Notes: generated by a model from the letters alone, not told the origin. A stretch of DNA of 64,000 nt from Limnephilus marmoratus (GCA_917880885.1 OU862908.1:51357819-51421818), one strand, 5' to 3'; positions 1 through 11,400 are shown, counted from the first letter of the stretch. Translations and numbers: made by a program.

Positions 1-610
1 TTCGTTCTCCTTTGGCGACATTTTCAGCGATGGTCAGCAAAATCCGAAGCGCTGTCCATACATTTGGGAATATATCCTGCCAATCATTTTTTTTATAAGT
101 TGAAGAACTTATAGTGGCTCTGCTGAGGCAAGATATTTTAGTTATGGGTTTAGGCTCAAAAGTTCTTCAACCAATTCGCAACTAGAGACATCAAATTTTT
201 CCGTCTGTTAAAATGATTTGCAAATCTGCACAGGCTTTTTCTAATAAAGACTTGTCAGGAATTATTTTGATGTTATACAAAAAAGACCATGTATCATTGA
301 ATTTAGATAATTGTTCTAACCAAGTGACCAATGCATTTTCAATTGTATCTATCATGGGGTAAAAGACGTTAATTTTAAACAGTTCTTCAGGATTTGTTGG
401 TGTCTCATCTGCAGCTTCATATTTAAATAATCGCTTCTTTCTTCGGGATCGGACTGGCTTAAGCGTAGAATCTTTCGCAGCCTGGGAAATTATTTCCTTA
501 GCTGTTATTTGAGCAGACGAATAAGTCCGGTACTGCTTCACAAATTTCGAGCAGTTTTTCAGCAATTGCGATGCGTTTGCTAAGTCCATTATGGTTTTGA
601 TTGTCCCCAT
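1..610 (-). pseudogene. hAT transposase remnant (ZMYM1-like), partial
   Basis: An open frame at 191-610 (139 aa) has the basic RRKKRLFKYEAADE stretch followed by FKINVFYPMIDTIENAL, the segment that precedes the C-terminal dimerisation domain in ZMYM1-like hAT transposases. After a stop near 190 the homology resumes in another frame at about 1-90, reading NDWQDIFPNVWTALRILLTI and then AENVAKGER, the start of the hAT dimerisation domain. The stop plus frame changes make it a pseudogene. The family normally cuts and pastes its own element. The same family appears at 8900-9626 and 58753-59365. Confidence 0.7.
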
Positions 611-1165
611 TACGCTGAAAATTCTTTCAGCGACAGCATTATTGTATTTTTTTCTTAACTATTTGCGATTCGGCTGATTCAAATAACTTGTCTCTGAAGT
701 AGCCTAATAGGCGACCAGTCGCCTTTTAGATTTTTTCATCGCCGATTCTCGTCCTGAGTAGCCTAAATGGCGAAAAATCGCCTACGTTGGCAACACTGGT
801 CAACACCACTCGAGGATCCCAGATAGGAGGTTTAGCCAATTTAGGATGTCTTAATGCTGCGGCTTTGAGTTCTTGTCTGACCAGAGGATGTGAACTTAGG
901 TTTCCTTCTTCAGGGCTACTGAAAGTTGATACTACGGATTTATGAAGTCAAACTGTGCTGGGAGAGAGAGACTATCTTCTAGACTAAGATCTGTTAAAAA
1001 ACGTGCTAGGTTGCTTCCTGTAGGGACATTCGGGTTTGTCGGTTGACCACACGATTTAAGCGCACGATCGATAGATAGTCTATCAGTGGTCGGGTGTTTT
1101 CGGCGCCCCCTTACGACGGCGCCGTGTGCGGTCGCACCGCTCGCACCGCCCTAGGGCCGCCCCTG
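1..1165 (-). mobile_element. hAT DNA transposon, 5' end and body (runs off left edge)
   Basis: The minus strand starting at 1165 begins CAGGGGCGGCCCTAGGGCGG, the style of terminus used by many animal hAT elements (CAGGGGCGG...). hAT transposase remnants lie downstream on the same strand, and the element continues past the left edge, so its other terminus and target duplication cannot be checked. Bases 611-1100 between terminus and coding part have no open frame; 690-790 holds small inverted segments built on GGCGA/TCGCC. Confidence 0.6.
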
Positions 1166-1858
1166 GTAAAACGCAGTCACTTGTATTGCAGTTAATTCAA
1201 ATCTCCCAATGGAACATGGACTTCAAGGTACGTCACAAATTATTAGTAAATCACCGCTATACCCCCTCGATGAGCTAACGCATTTTCTACGAAACTTGGG
1301 TTAAAAAATATAAATTTCATAATTAATTTGAATGTACTCTGTACCTATCAATGTATGGTATCTACGTATTATAATGTTATATGTTAGGTTAGGTTGTAAT
1401 TTTGTAATGTAGGTTTTCCTTGAGAGATCAAAAGAGAAAGTCATAAGTCATAATACATGTGAGTTTTTGGCGCCTTTTTAACGGATAATACAAAAAGCCT
1501 TATGAAACCGTAGCAAATATCACGAAGACGGATTTTCCTTCCCGTCGCGCGTCACGCCGCGGTCGGTCATTTGACGGCGTGCGGCGAGTTTGTGTTTAAC
1601 TTCTCGCTATTTGCACAGTCGTGTTTCTTCTCAAATTCCAACAGTCCGAGTCCTTCGGGGCTCTGGTGCGGCCGGCGGCGTATCATCGGCCATGTTTGCC
1701 TCTTGGACGGTGGGCAAATATTCATCATTACACACTATTACTATTCGGTCGTCGATTTATCAGGGGAAAACAGGTAAAAGAGGGCACAAATTAAAAACAC
1801 TCTTTGACAGATAATAATCTACCTATCTCTCTTCTCTCTATATTTATCTTCTTCTTCT
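1166..1858. other. Non-coding stretch with a GC-rich patch
   Basis: No convincing gene. Most is AT-rich; 1540-1710 is clearly GC-rich (GCGCGTCACGCCGCGG and neighbouring runs) but has no long frame that resembles a protein I know. It may be an old repeat or a fragment of a 5' exon; I cannot decide. Confidence 0.3.
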
Positions 1859-1877
1859 ATCTTCTATCTATCTATCG

Positions 1878-1947
<70 letters not shown>

Positions 1948-1948
1948 A
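1859..1948. repeat. (CTAT)n microsatellite
   Basis: About 90 bases of CTAT repeats with one interruption (CGAT near 1875). Short frames reading LSIYLSIY are only translations of this repeat. Confidence 0.95.
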
Positions 1949-2430
1949 TAAATAAAAATGAATCGCCGAAATGCGTGTACGCGCATAACTTCCGAATGAC
2001 TAGGTACACCAAATAGGATAATTCTTTTTTTTTGTATTCGTTATTGTCAGGACAAGGTTTGTATAAAACTACTGTTGAGCTCTGGCATTATGAAATTTGT
2101 ATTAAAAAAATGCAATTGTTGGCACGCGAGCTGTTTGAAAACTGAATGTACCGGAACTGAATGTGTGGAATGCGGAAGGGGGAAGGGAACTCGTGTAGGA
2201 GGTTAGCGGGGGGGGAGGGAAACTCGGGAGGGGGATTCGCGGGACGGGGGAAGGAGAGGAGTGGAGTGGGAGAGGGAAGGTGGAGGAGACGGAGTGGAGA
2301 CGCGAGAGGGGAAAGGGACATGGAAGAGAAAGGGGAGGCGGAAGGGGAACGGGATGAATGGGAAAGGACACGCAGCGAGAAACCATTTATTTATTAAATG
2401 GTATAGCAACGCATGCCGGGTACCAGCTAA
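1949..2430 (+). repeat. Dispersed repeat with polypurine tract
   Basis: Begins AATGAATCGCCGAAATGCGT and GCGCATAACTTCCGAATGAC, wording common in insect dispersed repeats. 2165-2370 is almost pure G/A, and 2375-2410 reads ATTTATTAAATGGTATAGCAACG. A reverse-complement relative sits at 49480-50640, where the matching tract is pyrimidine-rich and is bordered by the same ATTTAATAAA/TGGCATAACAACG words. Its class (LINE end or Helitron-like) is undecided. Confidence 0.55.
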
Positions 2431-2905
2431 TAATTAATAAGTCTGTACTTGAATATTACGAATGGTAGATAATAGATATGAAGGTAATCGGTACGGAAAA
2501 AAAATCTTTAAAATAAAAGCGAAAATATTTTTCCTTCGTGGCTGTATGGACATTGGACATGTTCGCAATCGCATTGGGCGTAATGGGCAAGAATAACATA
2601 ACCTAACCAAGACAACATTCGGAGCATATGTGGGATCGGCCAAATAGTGTAATTCAAAGGAGGAGGAGCGCTGAGAGAAGTTGAATTAATCCTTAGATAC
2701 ATTAAATAGTGCTAAGTACCTTCTAATAAAAGTTTGACAGTGTATAGAAGAGGAGTAGCTACCTACCTACACCATACCTTACAAGAAAATAATGTTTATT
2801 TATTTGTAACAATATCGCCTTTGGCTTTTACATATTATAGCATAGTATATAAGGCAAAAAAGATAACACGAGAACTTTGAGAAATTGCGTAAGTATTTTT
2901 TTATA
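2431..2905. other. Non-coding, no recognised feature
   Basis: AT-rich sequence with ACCTACCTAC words and a short TATTTATTTGTAAC stretch; no frame or structure I can support. Confidence 0.4.
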
Positions 2906-3150
2906 GGTTCAGCTGCTCCCGTCTGGGGCCAGTCAGAGTATGGCATCCCCAATTAAGGTGTGTAGTGCGGAGGGGGAGGAGACGGGGAAGATGAAGTTGG
3001 GGCAGTGCCTGGCTTTTCAGATCTGGTCACCAAACACGGCTAGAGCCATTTCAATCAACGTTTCAAATCTGAATGGTGGCCTTACCCAGGGCGATACTCA
3101 GAGTATTTTCCACTATGGAACATGCCACAAATATACAATACATTATTTTT
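2906..3150 (+). repeat. Dispersed repeat, family C
   Basis: Contains CAGCTGCTCCCGTCTGGGGC, then a G-rich stretch, then CAGATCTGGTCACCAAACAC and GCCATTTCAATCAACG. The same order recurs inverted at 11130-11400 (CAACTGCTCCC..., CAGATTTGGTCACCAACCAC) and partly at 54040-54120 and 51190-51250. It is non-coding and has no terminal repeats I can see. Confidence 0.6.
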
Positions 3151-3840
3151 AAAATTATTCAAATAAAATTTATTTGCCCACGCCAGGATTCGATCATTCG
3201 GCTTGCGAGAAAGAAATATGTATACCTACATATCTACTTAATATTTTGCATAATTGCATAATGGTAGGCGTATAAAGAGTAAAGTATATTTCAAGGTGAA
3301 AAGACATCTAAATGAGAATTGTATTCAAAATAAAAGACAGCTCTAATGAGCGTGTAAAACTGCAAAGAATAGAAAATAAAAATTGAGAAATTGTGTAAAA
3401 AACAAATATTGTGTGACATTAAAGGTTTACCTACTCGTACTCCGAAGTATGAGACATATTTGTGGGTATTCATGAAAAATGTTGATAATTTTGTAAGACT
3501 CGAAAAAAAAATTATTTGTGTTTTTCCATTTTAATATTTATTTCTTTTATAAGTTTATTTATGAACAAGTTCTGCTCTGTAAGAAGGCGAAACAGCTGTC
3601 ACGCGTAATCATAATTATACAGCAAAACTTTTTTATAAATAAACTGTTTTTACAAATTAAATAATAATATTATCTGGCACTGGCTGCCAGTTTATCCATA
3701 AGGATCTATCTACCATTTCTTTTCCAGCCTTTAGTTCTTACTAAGTTCCACAGTTGTGCACTCGGTGTGTAGTATAATTATGACCAACGTGTAATTGGAC
3801 AATTAAGAAAGTGTGTAATTTATGTAAATAATTATTAAAA
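3151..3840. other. Non-coding, no recognised feature
   Basis: AT-rich; no protein-like frame, no obvious inverted or tandem structure. Confidence 0.4.
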
Positions 3841-4013
3841 CAGGTCCTAACAACGTGTCCTGCAGGATGCCAAAATCCGATGTTTCTTGATTGAGTGTTG
3901 TTGATTTTAACATCTTGTGGGTGGCAGCTTTTTCATTCATACTGTCAAGTTTTTTCTTAGCTCTTTGTGCGAAATACTATCAAATGCCTTTCTAACGTCT
4001 ACCAATATCTACG
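3841..4013 (-). pseudogene. Non-LTR retrotransposon reverse transcriptase fragment
   Basis: Read on the minus strand, this 57-codon stretch is open and gives DVRKAFDSISHKELRKKLDS, the KAFD-containing reverse transcriptase block, and ends GILQDTLLGP, a worn version of the PQGSVLGP block that follows it in LINE enzymes. The catalytic F/YxDD block is absent, so this is a small internal piece. A CR1/Jockey-type source is likely from the wording; the clade is not proven. Confidence 0.75.
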
Positions 4014-4214
4014 TACATTAAATTGCATTCACAAGAGATGAATTATGAATACAAGAGGTAATATTTATTCGCCATTAAATATCGCTTTAAATACTTTTGT
4101 GTTTGAATCCGAGTTAACTAGGTATTTTGTTACTGTGTTGAAAATCTATTACTTGCCTGTTTTACGGTGATAAAAACTATTTAGAAAAGAAAAGAAAGAT
4201 TTTTGTTAGGTTCG

Positions 4215-4640
4215 GAAACCCAATTGCGGATGTGGGTACCGCCGCCCCGACCATTTATTGAATAACCAACACCTCTGCTATAGGTCACCGTAAATGGTTC
4301 GCTAGGCTTGATAATGTAGCGGGGGTGCCCGGGTTCATTATGTGAAGTTTGTCTAAATCTTGGCGGTAGATGCGTCTGCCCTCCTACTGCGTGGCCGGTC
4401 GGATCGAGAGAGACTTGTTGAGGGAAGCCTTTTGACCTCTCCCAGCTGGACCCTCTGGACCCATCGCCTTGCATAGCAGTTGGAGGGATATATGGAAGCA
4501 TACGTCCATCACTCCTGGATTCCCAGATTCCTACCCAATCCTCATACCTTTTTCCTTCCCTGAACCACCTCTCCTTAATTTTAAAAGACCCTCCTCACAG
4601 CATCCCCAAAGATGCAGCCCTTCATTGGAAATTATTTTTC
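4215..4640 (+). repeat. GC-rich dispersed repeat, family A
   Basis: One of about a dozen copies here. Landmarks in order: GGTACCGCCGCCCCG, AATAACCAACACCTCTG, TGGTTCGCTAG, GGGTGCCCGGGTTCATT, a CCGGTCGGATCGAGAG block, GACCCATCGCCTTGCA, ATTCCTACCCAATCCTCATACC, and the 3' block CACAGCATCCCCAAAGATG. It is non-coding; frames inside it are shadows. Several other copies run directly into a LINE 3' tail (see 34522, 44053). Confidence 0.75.
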
Positions 4641-5090
4641 TTATGGCTTGCTGTGTGGAGCTAATTTTTTTTTTTAATTCTGATTAACTAGTAGTTAGTA
4701 GTACTAAAAAAGTATGCTATAAAATATGTTATAATTAGAAAGATGTGATTTGTTAGGTGGGTTAATGCATTTAATATTTACCTTCCTAATATGGATAAAT
4801 TTTACACAAATGGGGATAAACACCATTTTGTTTTCAATTATTAGCAGAATTTTCCGATTTAGCTTTTTTTAACACGAAAGATTTTTCTATTATATTTCTT
4901 CTAGGTAAAATGCTCTTCCAGTTGAGTGGGATATGATTTTGAAAATTTACAAAGACATGTCAATGAGCGAACAAAAACATTTCCTTCGCCATTGTACTTA
5001 GATATACCTGAATTAAAACAAGTTAAACGTTTATTTTTTATGTATATAGCAGTGGATAGATTATAATCACCATCAAATTTCGGATTGAAA
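4641..5090. other. Non-coding, no recognised feature
   Basis: AT-rich sequence between a family A repeat and a LINE fragment; nothing else visible. Confidence 0.35.
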
Positions 5091-5215
5091 GAAGTCGGGG
5101 ACACCCGACAAAGACATGGCACTATCAACTGAGTACTTGAGTCGGGTCATGTCAAGAGTCAAAAAATCAAAATGAAATGACTATGAGAAGATTTATGGAT
5201 GTAATGATGTAAATG
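5091..5215 (+). pseudogene. LINE ORF2 C-terminal tail fragment
   Basis: Reads RSRGHPTKTWHYQL, then after a frame break LESGHVKS. This matches the better-kept copies in the window, which read RGRPRKTWHDQVNQILESGH. The basic RGRPRKxW...RxxWRS segment is the usual C-terminus of several insect non-LTR ORF2 proteins. The copy is degraded after about 5160. Confidence 0.6.
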
Positions 5216-6239
5216 AAGCTTGTTAACAGAGATAAAGTTGCGTGGAAAACGTCGTGACAGTTAGTTATATCTTCTCTAGGGGAAAGCTTTTGTTTAAATT
5301 GTTAATTTCATTTTCGCAGCGGTAGATAGGTATACATTATACATATATAATCATGTTTTGCCAAGAAATCACGAAAGGCCGACGGCGAATAATAATATTT
5401 TTAAACAAATAACCTGGCACAACTTATAATGAAGATGCATGTTTCTGAATAGGTATCCAATGAGGGAGAAAATATCTTTTAAGTCAAAATTTAAAACTTA
5501 AAAGTCAGGTACGTTGCATTTGCATAATGTACAAAAGTTTAACCCATTTTAAAGGAACGTAATAAATATTTTAAAGCCAGTTTACTACTGCGGCTATTCC
5601 GAAATATCCTGAATGGATGGAAGCAGGTAATAAAATATTGCATAACCATTTACAAAAATATCCATTGATCATTCATAAACAGTTTTTTAGCTAAATAATT
5701 CCAGGAAGACAGACCTCCCAAGCTAGGTGGCGCTTGGAGGGGTTTGCCAGATAATTATTGCGGTGTAGCCATAGTCAAATTCTCAGGTAGATTTCCCTAA
5801 GTAGTGCATGTATAATAAATGAGCCATAAACTTATTTCCATTTCCATAATATAAATGATGCTATACTATTATAACTTCTTGTATTTTTTGGCGAATTTGA
5901 GAAACAAGTAAACGCAACCCCTTACTGGAACGAAGGACGGTCACCATATTACAGCGCAACATCCAAGAGTGGGATTTATCCCACTCAAATATTTTCCACT
6001 GGCTGCACTCCGCTCCAGTCTCGGATCGTTCCATCATGCCCCAATCTTCATCAATACGAGAAGTATTATGCCCACCTGTTCCTGGGTCTGCCTTTGAGAG
6101 GTTCCTGGGTCTGCCAGCTTCCACTGAGACACGCACCTGGTCATTTTTGAGGTCCTGTTCATTCTACATGGTCATTGAATTTTTGAGCCCATTGAATTTT
6201 TAGGAACGTACGTAATGTTACGCTTATTATGTCTGGACT
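5216..6239. other. Non-coding, no recognised feature
   Basis: AT-rich. A 91-codon frame at 5861-6136 on the minus strand has no motif I recognise and I do not call it a gene. Confidence 0.4.
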
Positions 6240-6604
6240 GCTGAAACTACGCCTGGAGAGGTATACTGCGTGGCAGGCGGATTGGGAAAGAACTGGTTGA
6301 GAAAGGTCTTTCCAGCCGGACTCTCTCGACCCATAGCCTTGCACTCCAGTGGGAGAGGTAGATTCATACGTCCGTCACACCTGGACACTCATCTCCAGAT
6401 TCTTACCCACCCTCATACCTCTTTTACTTCCCAGAACTTCCTCAGCTTCCGTTCCTAAAAAGATCGTCCACAAAGCATCGCCAAAGGTGGCATTAGCCCT
6501 GCGAGGAATTACTTTCCTCGGGGCCTCCTGAGTAGAACCAATGTAAAAATCTATGATTATACATCTTACCCTGATGATAGGCACTGTATGTTTCCTAAAA
6601 CGAT
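6240..6604 (+). repeat. Family A 3' half joined to repeat D
   Basis: Has the family A landmarks GACCCATAGCCTTGCA, CTCATACCTCTTTTAC and ACAAAGCATCGCCAAAGG, then CCTCCTGAGTAGAACCAATG, then repeat D (GATGATAGGCACTGTATG, TTTCCTAAA). Repeat D is interrupted here by the LINE at 6605-7504; an uninterrupted copy is at 10500-10640. Confidence 0.6.
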
Positions 6605-7504
6605 ATTAAACTTTTCAGAGCTATTAAAAGTCATATAGATTCCATTCTTCTGCAAAAGATCTTGATTCTCTTGTCAAATGGTCGGAATTGAATAACTTAC
6701 CATTCAGCATCCAGAAATGAAGTGTCGTCACATTTATAAGACCACAAGACACATTTCTATTCCCATAGCATATTAATAAAATTATACTAACACGCAAAAA
6801 CGAGATTCGAGACCTTGCCGTGATTTTTGAAGCAAATCTCACATATCAGACATTGTCTCCCGCGCCAACAAAATGCTCGGATTTGTTCTTCGTAATGCGA
6901 GATCATTTACTAATGGAATTGCAATACGAAGAAAATATGAAGCACTTGTCCGCAGCATCCTGGAATACAGCTCCATTATTTGGGCCCCCTCTGAACAAAA
7001 CCATATCCTAGAAATAGAAAGAGTACAAAAAAGGTTTATGCGTTACCTGTATATGAGGTGATATACATACTACCCATTCCTGTATCCATCGTTGTTCTTA
7101 ACAGCAATGCTCGATCTTAATACCTTAGAAGTCGGCCGAAAAATATTTTTGGGGAAACATTTTTTTAAGCTGATCTCCGGTACCGTACTGAATCCACCTA
7201 TGTTGAAGGAGATTACCCTATATGTCTCTAACGCGTATACTCGTGGGAGATCCCACGCACTTTTTTATGCTCCGAAAGCGAGAACTTCTTCCTTTCAGAA
7301 TGCCCCATTAAAAAGAGCAATTGAACTGCTTAACGATTCTGCATTGAGCATTGACATCTTCAATGTTAGCTGTAGAGAGTTCAGTAAGTATCTTTTGACA
7401 TACGTCTCAAAATAGTGAAACTGCCTGTACTTTTTTTTCTCTTAAATTTTGTAATCTTCTCCGCAATAATTTGGTGTATCTGTTTTATGGAGAACCTGAA
7501 AAAA
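6605..7504 (+). pseudogene. Non-LTR retrotransposon, 5'-truncated ORF2 C-terminus
   Basis: Coding remnants in shifting frames read LDSLVKWSELNNLPFSIQK, then LGFVLRNARSFTNGIAIRRK and YEALVRSILEYSSIIWAP, then IERVQKRFMRYLYMR, then a 107-aa frame at 7092-7415 ending LLTYVSK. This is the region after the reverse transcriptase core in CR1/Jockey-like enzymes (LERVQRRFL-type motif). Frames are broken near 6720, 6780 and 7060. The 3' end has an A-rich stretch (GAAAAAAAAATAAAG). It interrupts repeat D, whose intact relative at 10500-10640 shows the junction. Confidence 0.8.
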
Positions 7505-7695
7505 AAATAAAGAAAGACGTAGTGCAAAACGGCATAAAGTAAATCACGATGAATTTGTATTCGCTCAGAAAATAGTTTTTATAAGTCAGAGTAGGTATCC
7601 TCCACAAAGCATCGGCAAAGATGGCATAAGTCCTGTGAGGAATTACTTTAGTCAGGGTCTCCTGAGTGGAACCAATGTAAAATCTATGATTACAC
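7505..7695 (+). repeat. Repeat D remainder and second family A 3' end
   Basis: 7505-7600 continues repeat D (GTAGTGCAAAACGGCATAAA, TTCGCTCAGAAAATAG), matching 10550-10640. 7600-7695 is again the family A 3' end (ACAAAGCATCGGCAAAGATG, CTCCTGAGTGGAACCAATG), giving a repeated A-D-A order. Confidence 0.55.
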
Positions 7696-8478
7696 TGGTC
7701 GACATTTATTTTTTTAAGTGCAGTCCCTTAAGCATAGCTAATTTTTTTATATGTATTTAGTATCCATAAACACGAGATGAAACAAAAAAAAATTTATAGG
7801 TCGGGTTTTTTTATTATTTAACAAAGTTTTTTTACATAATTCTTCCATAGTTCTTATACGGGTACTTACAACAAAATTTCAAAACTAATTCAATTTAATT
7901 TTTTTGCTCCTGATTTGCGCTTGTGAGTATCTTGAGAGTCTCTCTGCAGGGTCCAGCAATAGTCTGCTAGCATAGATGGACTCCACTGTCCTTGGTAGCG
8001 CTTTTCCATAGCCGCAATGTCCTGGTGAAATCGTTTGCCGTGCTCGTAACTGACCTCTCCCATATTTTCGGGGAAAAAATTCAAATGAGAGTGAAGGAAG
8101 TGTATTTTTAGTGACATGTTACAACCCATATTTTTATAGGCCATGAGCATTTCAGACACAATGCTGATATAGTCTTCACTTTTGTGACTTCCAAGAAAGT
8201 TCTCGACAACATTCTTGAAGACTGACCAAACGGCTAGCTCGACTGGTCTCAACACTGTTATAAAATTCGGATCAGTCAAGAACTCCCTTATTTGTGGTCC
8301 CACGAATATTCCTTCTTTAATTTTTGCTTCGCTGATCTTAGGAAACTTTTGCTTTAAGTAAATCATGCCATTTTCACCCTTAGACAAGCCTTTTACAAAA
8401 TTTTTCATCAAACCCAATTTAATGTGTAAGGGTGGAAGTAAGATATCTTTAGATTTTACTAAGGGAGCATGTTGAACA

Positions 8479-9919
8479 CAGGCGCGTAGCTACCTAGGGG
8501 CTACGCGGGGCAGTGCCCCGGGGCCCTCAAGCTCAGGGGGCCCTCGAATCCTTACCAGAAATCTCGATCGAACTGAACTTTTGGAAATTTCTCCCATTTT
8601 CAAAATAAATATGACAGGTTGCACCTTGCAACCCCACTTTAATCATGACAACTCAGTTGAGAGAAATTCAAAAGTTATGCCTAGGGAATTCCCCTAAATT
8701 CTTTCTGTAGGTTGGCAGTGTTGTCAATTTGAAGGATAGTGATATGTGCGTCATTCCCCAACGACACTTGTACCGTATCAGTGTGTTTCTCTTTCCTTTT
8801 ATTTTACTTTTAACGTCGTCAGTGAACAGTGAGTACCTACGCACAATCTAATATTGTATCAATTATGCATCCAAAACTTTACAAAAATGCGACATCAATT
8901 TGGGCGAGGCGAGTAAAGTTTTAGCAGAGACCAAAGCAAAGTTGCAAATTTATAGAAATGATTTCGAATTATTCAAGTGCAAAGCCAGTGAAACTGCAAG
9001 AAAATATGGTATTGATACCCATTTTCAAGAAAAAAGGCAAAGAAAAGTTAAAAGACATTTTGATGAATTAGCTGCTGATCACCGATTTCCAAACCGAGAA
9101 AAAATATTTAAAATTGAGATTTTCAATAATGTACTAGACACAGTTATATCTCAATTAGATACACGTTTTATTGGTATGAGTGCAGTCTCTCATATATTCG
9201 ATTTTCTAACACCAACATTTTTATTAGATGTTGATGAAGCAACTTTATTACAAAAGTGTGACGAATTCCAAAGAAAATATTCAGATATAATAGGCCCTAG
9301 TTTTACCTCAACTAACTCAAGCATGGACTAATTCACCAATTAGTAAGGAAATAATGAGCAAATATGGAGTGCTAGAATGCGACCTAACGGAAGTATTTAC
9401 AGCAATGTTATTATTCTTTACAATTCCTGACTCTTCTGCAGCAGCTGAATGGTCATTTAGCAAATTAAAAATAATAAAAAAATATTTAAGAAATAAGATG
9501 GGCCAAACTCGACTCCGACATTTATCGCTAATAGCAATTGAAAACAAAACCGCATCAAGCCTGGATTTAAACGAAGTCATTGATACTTTTGCGAAAACTA
9601 AAGTTAGGAAAAAAATTGCCATATAATTGTTATTTAGTCAGTTGGTAGGCCCAACCTTTATATAATAAACCCTTGAATCTTCTCTATTTCGTTTTATTAG
9701 CCAAACCTACACCAAGTATTAATTGTAATTTATGTTGTTACTGTTTAATATTTTTATTACCTGCTCTGCAGTGCACAAAAAAAACCGTAAGTAGCTTAGC
9801 ATTTTTAAAGTATTTGTATATTTCATATTTTTATTTGATAAAACCTAATCAGTTTACATAGCAGTGGGCCTCATTTTTTAATTTGCCCCAGGGCCCTTGG
9901 TTACCTAGCTACGCCACTG
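8479..9919 (+). mobile_element. hAT transposon, 1441 bp, with 8-bp target duplication
   Basis: Flanked by identical GTTGAACA (8471-8478 and 9920-9927). Termini are CAGGCGCGTAGCTACC on the left and CAGTGGCGTAGCTAGGTAAC read from the right. Inside is the C-terminal part of a ZMYM1-like transposase on the plus strand. Excising it joins the flanking frame exactly (VQH then APL), so it landed in the coding sequence of the 7887-10400 family. Confidence 0.9.
8900..9626 (+). pseudogene. hAT transposase C-terminal half (ZMYM1-like)
   Basis: Two open blocks in different frames. 8900-9331 (143 aa) contains KRQRKVKRHFDELAAD and FKIEIFNNVLDTVISQL. 9354-9626 (90 aa) is the dimerisation domain: AMLLFFTIPDSSAAAEWSFS, then KLKIIKKYLRNKMGQTRL, then LSLIAIENKTASSLD. 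The usual arginine before SFSKLK is W here. The frameshift and missing N-terminal half rule out an active enzyme. Confidence 0.85.
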
Positions 9920-10499
9920 GTTGAACATTCTTCGTGCCAGGTTTAAGGTGCTTTCTAGTAGGCCAGTCCTTCTTGGTATAATGGTTTTTCCTGTCTCTGC
10001 TGTCCCACTCGCACAGAAAACAACATTACTTTGTGTATCCCGTTTGCTGTCCTAGTAGGAGCCCTATTACTTTTAGATCACCACATATCTTCCATTCGTA
10101 TTTTACATTTTTAATTTTTGTTAACAGCAGCTTCATGTTGTCATAGTTCTCTTTCATGTTTGCAGCATGACCAAGTGGAATGGATGGTTGAGTATTTCCA
10201 TTGTAAATTAATTCAAACTTACTTTCGACGAGCCCATGAAAAGTCTCCAATTTGCTACGTTATGTTCCAAGCCAAGAGCTGCGAACAGACCTTCAATGTC
10301 TTGACAGTAACATAAAGTGTTTTCCATGACATAATATGGAACCAAGATACGATGCCGGTTTCTAAAGTGCGTGATTTTTGTACCCTTTTCGCCATATTAT
10401 AAAAAAAAATCAATGCTAACTCACAAATAAATATGAATCAATACACATTTTAGTAAAACTTAAAACCCATAGAAACCTGACGTGATAGAAAAAAACTAA

Positions 10500-10640
10500 T
10501 CACATATTATACATCTCTCCTGATGATAGACACTGTACGTTTCCTAAAGAAAGAGGTAGTGCAAAATGGCTTAAAGTAAATCCCGATGAATTTGCATTCG
10601 CTCAGAAAATAGCTTTTATATGTCAGAGTAGGTATGCACG
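10500..10640 (+). repeat. Repeat D, uninterrupted copy
   Basis: Reads TGATGATAGACACTGTACG, TTTCCTAAAGAAAGAGGTAG, TTCGCTCAGAAAATAGC without interruption. It matches the two halves that flank the LINE at 6605-7504 and so serves as that insertion's pre-insertion relative. Confidence 0.65.
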
Positions 10641-11129
10641 ACACTGGAAAAATCTTTAACATTTTCGATGTTGAAATGATTAATAAAAAAATCAAGTTGA
10701 TCAGTTCTCAAAATAAGTAGATAGAATCGTGATGAATTAATTCCCTAATGTAGGTTTCTTTTTGTAATGACAAAAATATTTTTTTGAAACGGTCGACATC
10801 AATAAAAATATCGAAATAAATTTCAAACAAAGCTAAAATAATTATATTTTATTATCAATTAAAATTGACAAACTTTAAGGCCCACATAAAAGGCTATTGA
10901 GATGAATTATAACGGCTGCCGACCATCACACACTACCGTCGCATCATAAAACGAATCTCATACATTGTTAAGAGCTTTATAGCGGGGCCACTGTGCGCTT
11001 CAAACTTCGTTTTTTTTATTATTAAATAATATATATAATTTTATTCAATTTATTTGTGTTACTTCCTATGTATTCATTTAAAATTATATTTAATATATTA
11101 TGAAAAATTTGCGGCCTCTTCCAGAATGT
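10641..11129. other. Non-coding, no recognised feature
   Basis: AT-rich; no supported structure. Confidence 0.4.
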
Positions 11130-11400
11130 TAGATACTTTCAATATATCCCTGGTGAAAGACCACCGTTGAAATATTGCTTGAAATGCCTTTAGCCGTGGT
11201 TGGTGACCAAATCTGAATAGCCATGTAGTTTCTTCCCCACCTTCCTCTTCCCCATAGCCTCATCCCTACCATATTTAAAACCCCAAATAATCACCCTAAT
11301 ACCTACGTTTGACCGTGAAAATCTAAAATCATATCTGATGTCTCACTGACTGCAGATGGTTGGGAGCAGTTGAGACTCTTAAGGGGTTCCGTTTCCGAGA
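11130..11400 (-). repeat. Dispersed repeat, family C (inverted copy)
   Basis: The minus strand gives CAACTGCTCCCAACC, a G/A-rich stretch, CAGATTTGGTCACCAACCAC and GCATTTCAAGCAATATTTC, in the same order as 2906-3150 on the plus strand. Confidence 0.6.

Larger units (their letters stand above)
7887..10400 (-). pseudogene. Repetitive arthropod protein of unknown function, broken by hAT
   Basis: Minus-strand reading starts near 10400 with KITHFRNRHRILVPYYVMEN, continues DIEGLFAALGLEHN and GSSKVSLN, shifts frame near 10210, runs through PSIPLGHAANMKENYDN to LLGQQTGYTK, meets a TAA near 10025, continues CCFLCEWDSRDRKNHYTKKD and GTKNVQH, and is cut by the hAT at 8479-9919. It resumes APLVKSKDILLPPLHIKLG and runs open to 7887, with FLHSHLNFFPENMG, RFHQDIAAMEKRYQGQW and MLADYCW. 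I recognise these FLCEW and FHQDI/MEKRYQG motifs from a widespread arthropod family, but I know no function; its repetitiveness suggests mobile origin. Three independent lesions mean this copy is dead. Confidence 0.75.

Noticed and set aside
1166..1173. GTAAAACG as target duplication of the left-edge hAT
   Set aside because: The partner copy would lie outside the window, so it cannot be tested.
2102..2397. Proline- or glycine-rich frames over the GA-rich tract
   Set aside because: Translations of a polypurine/polypyrimidine repeat on both strands.
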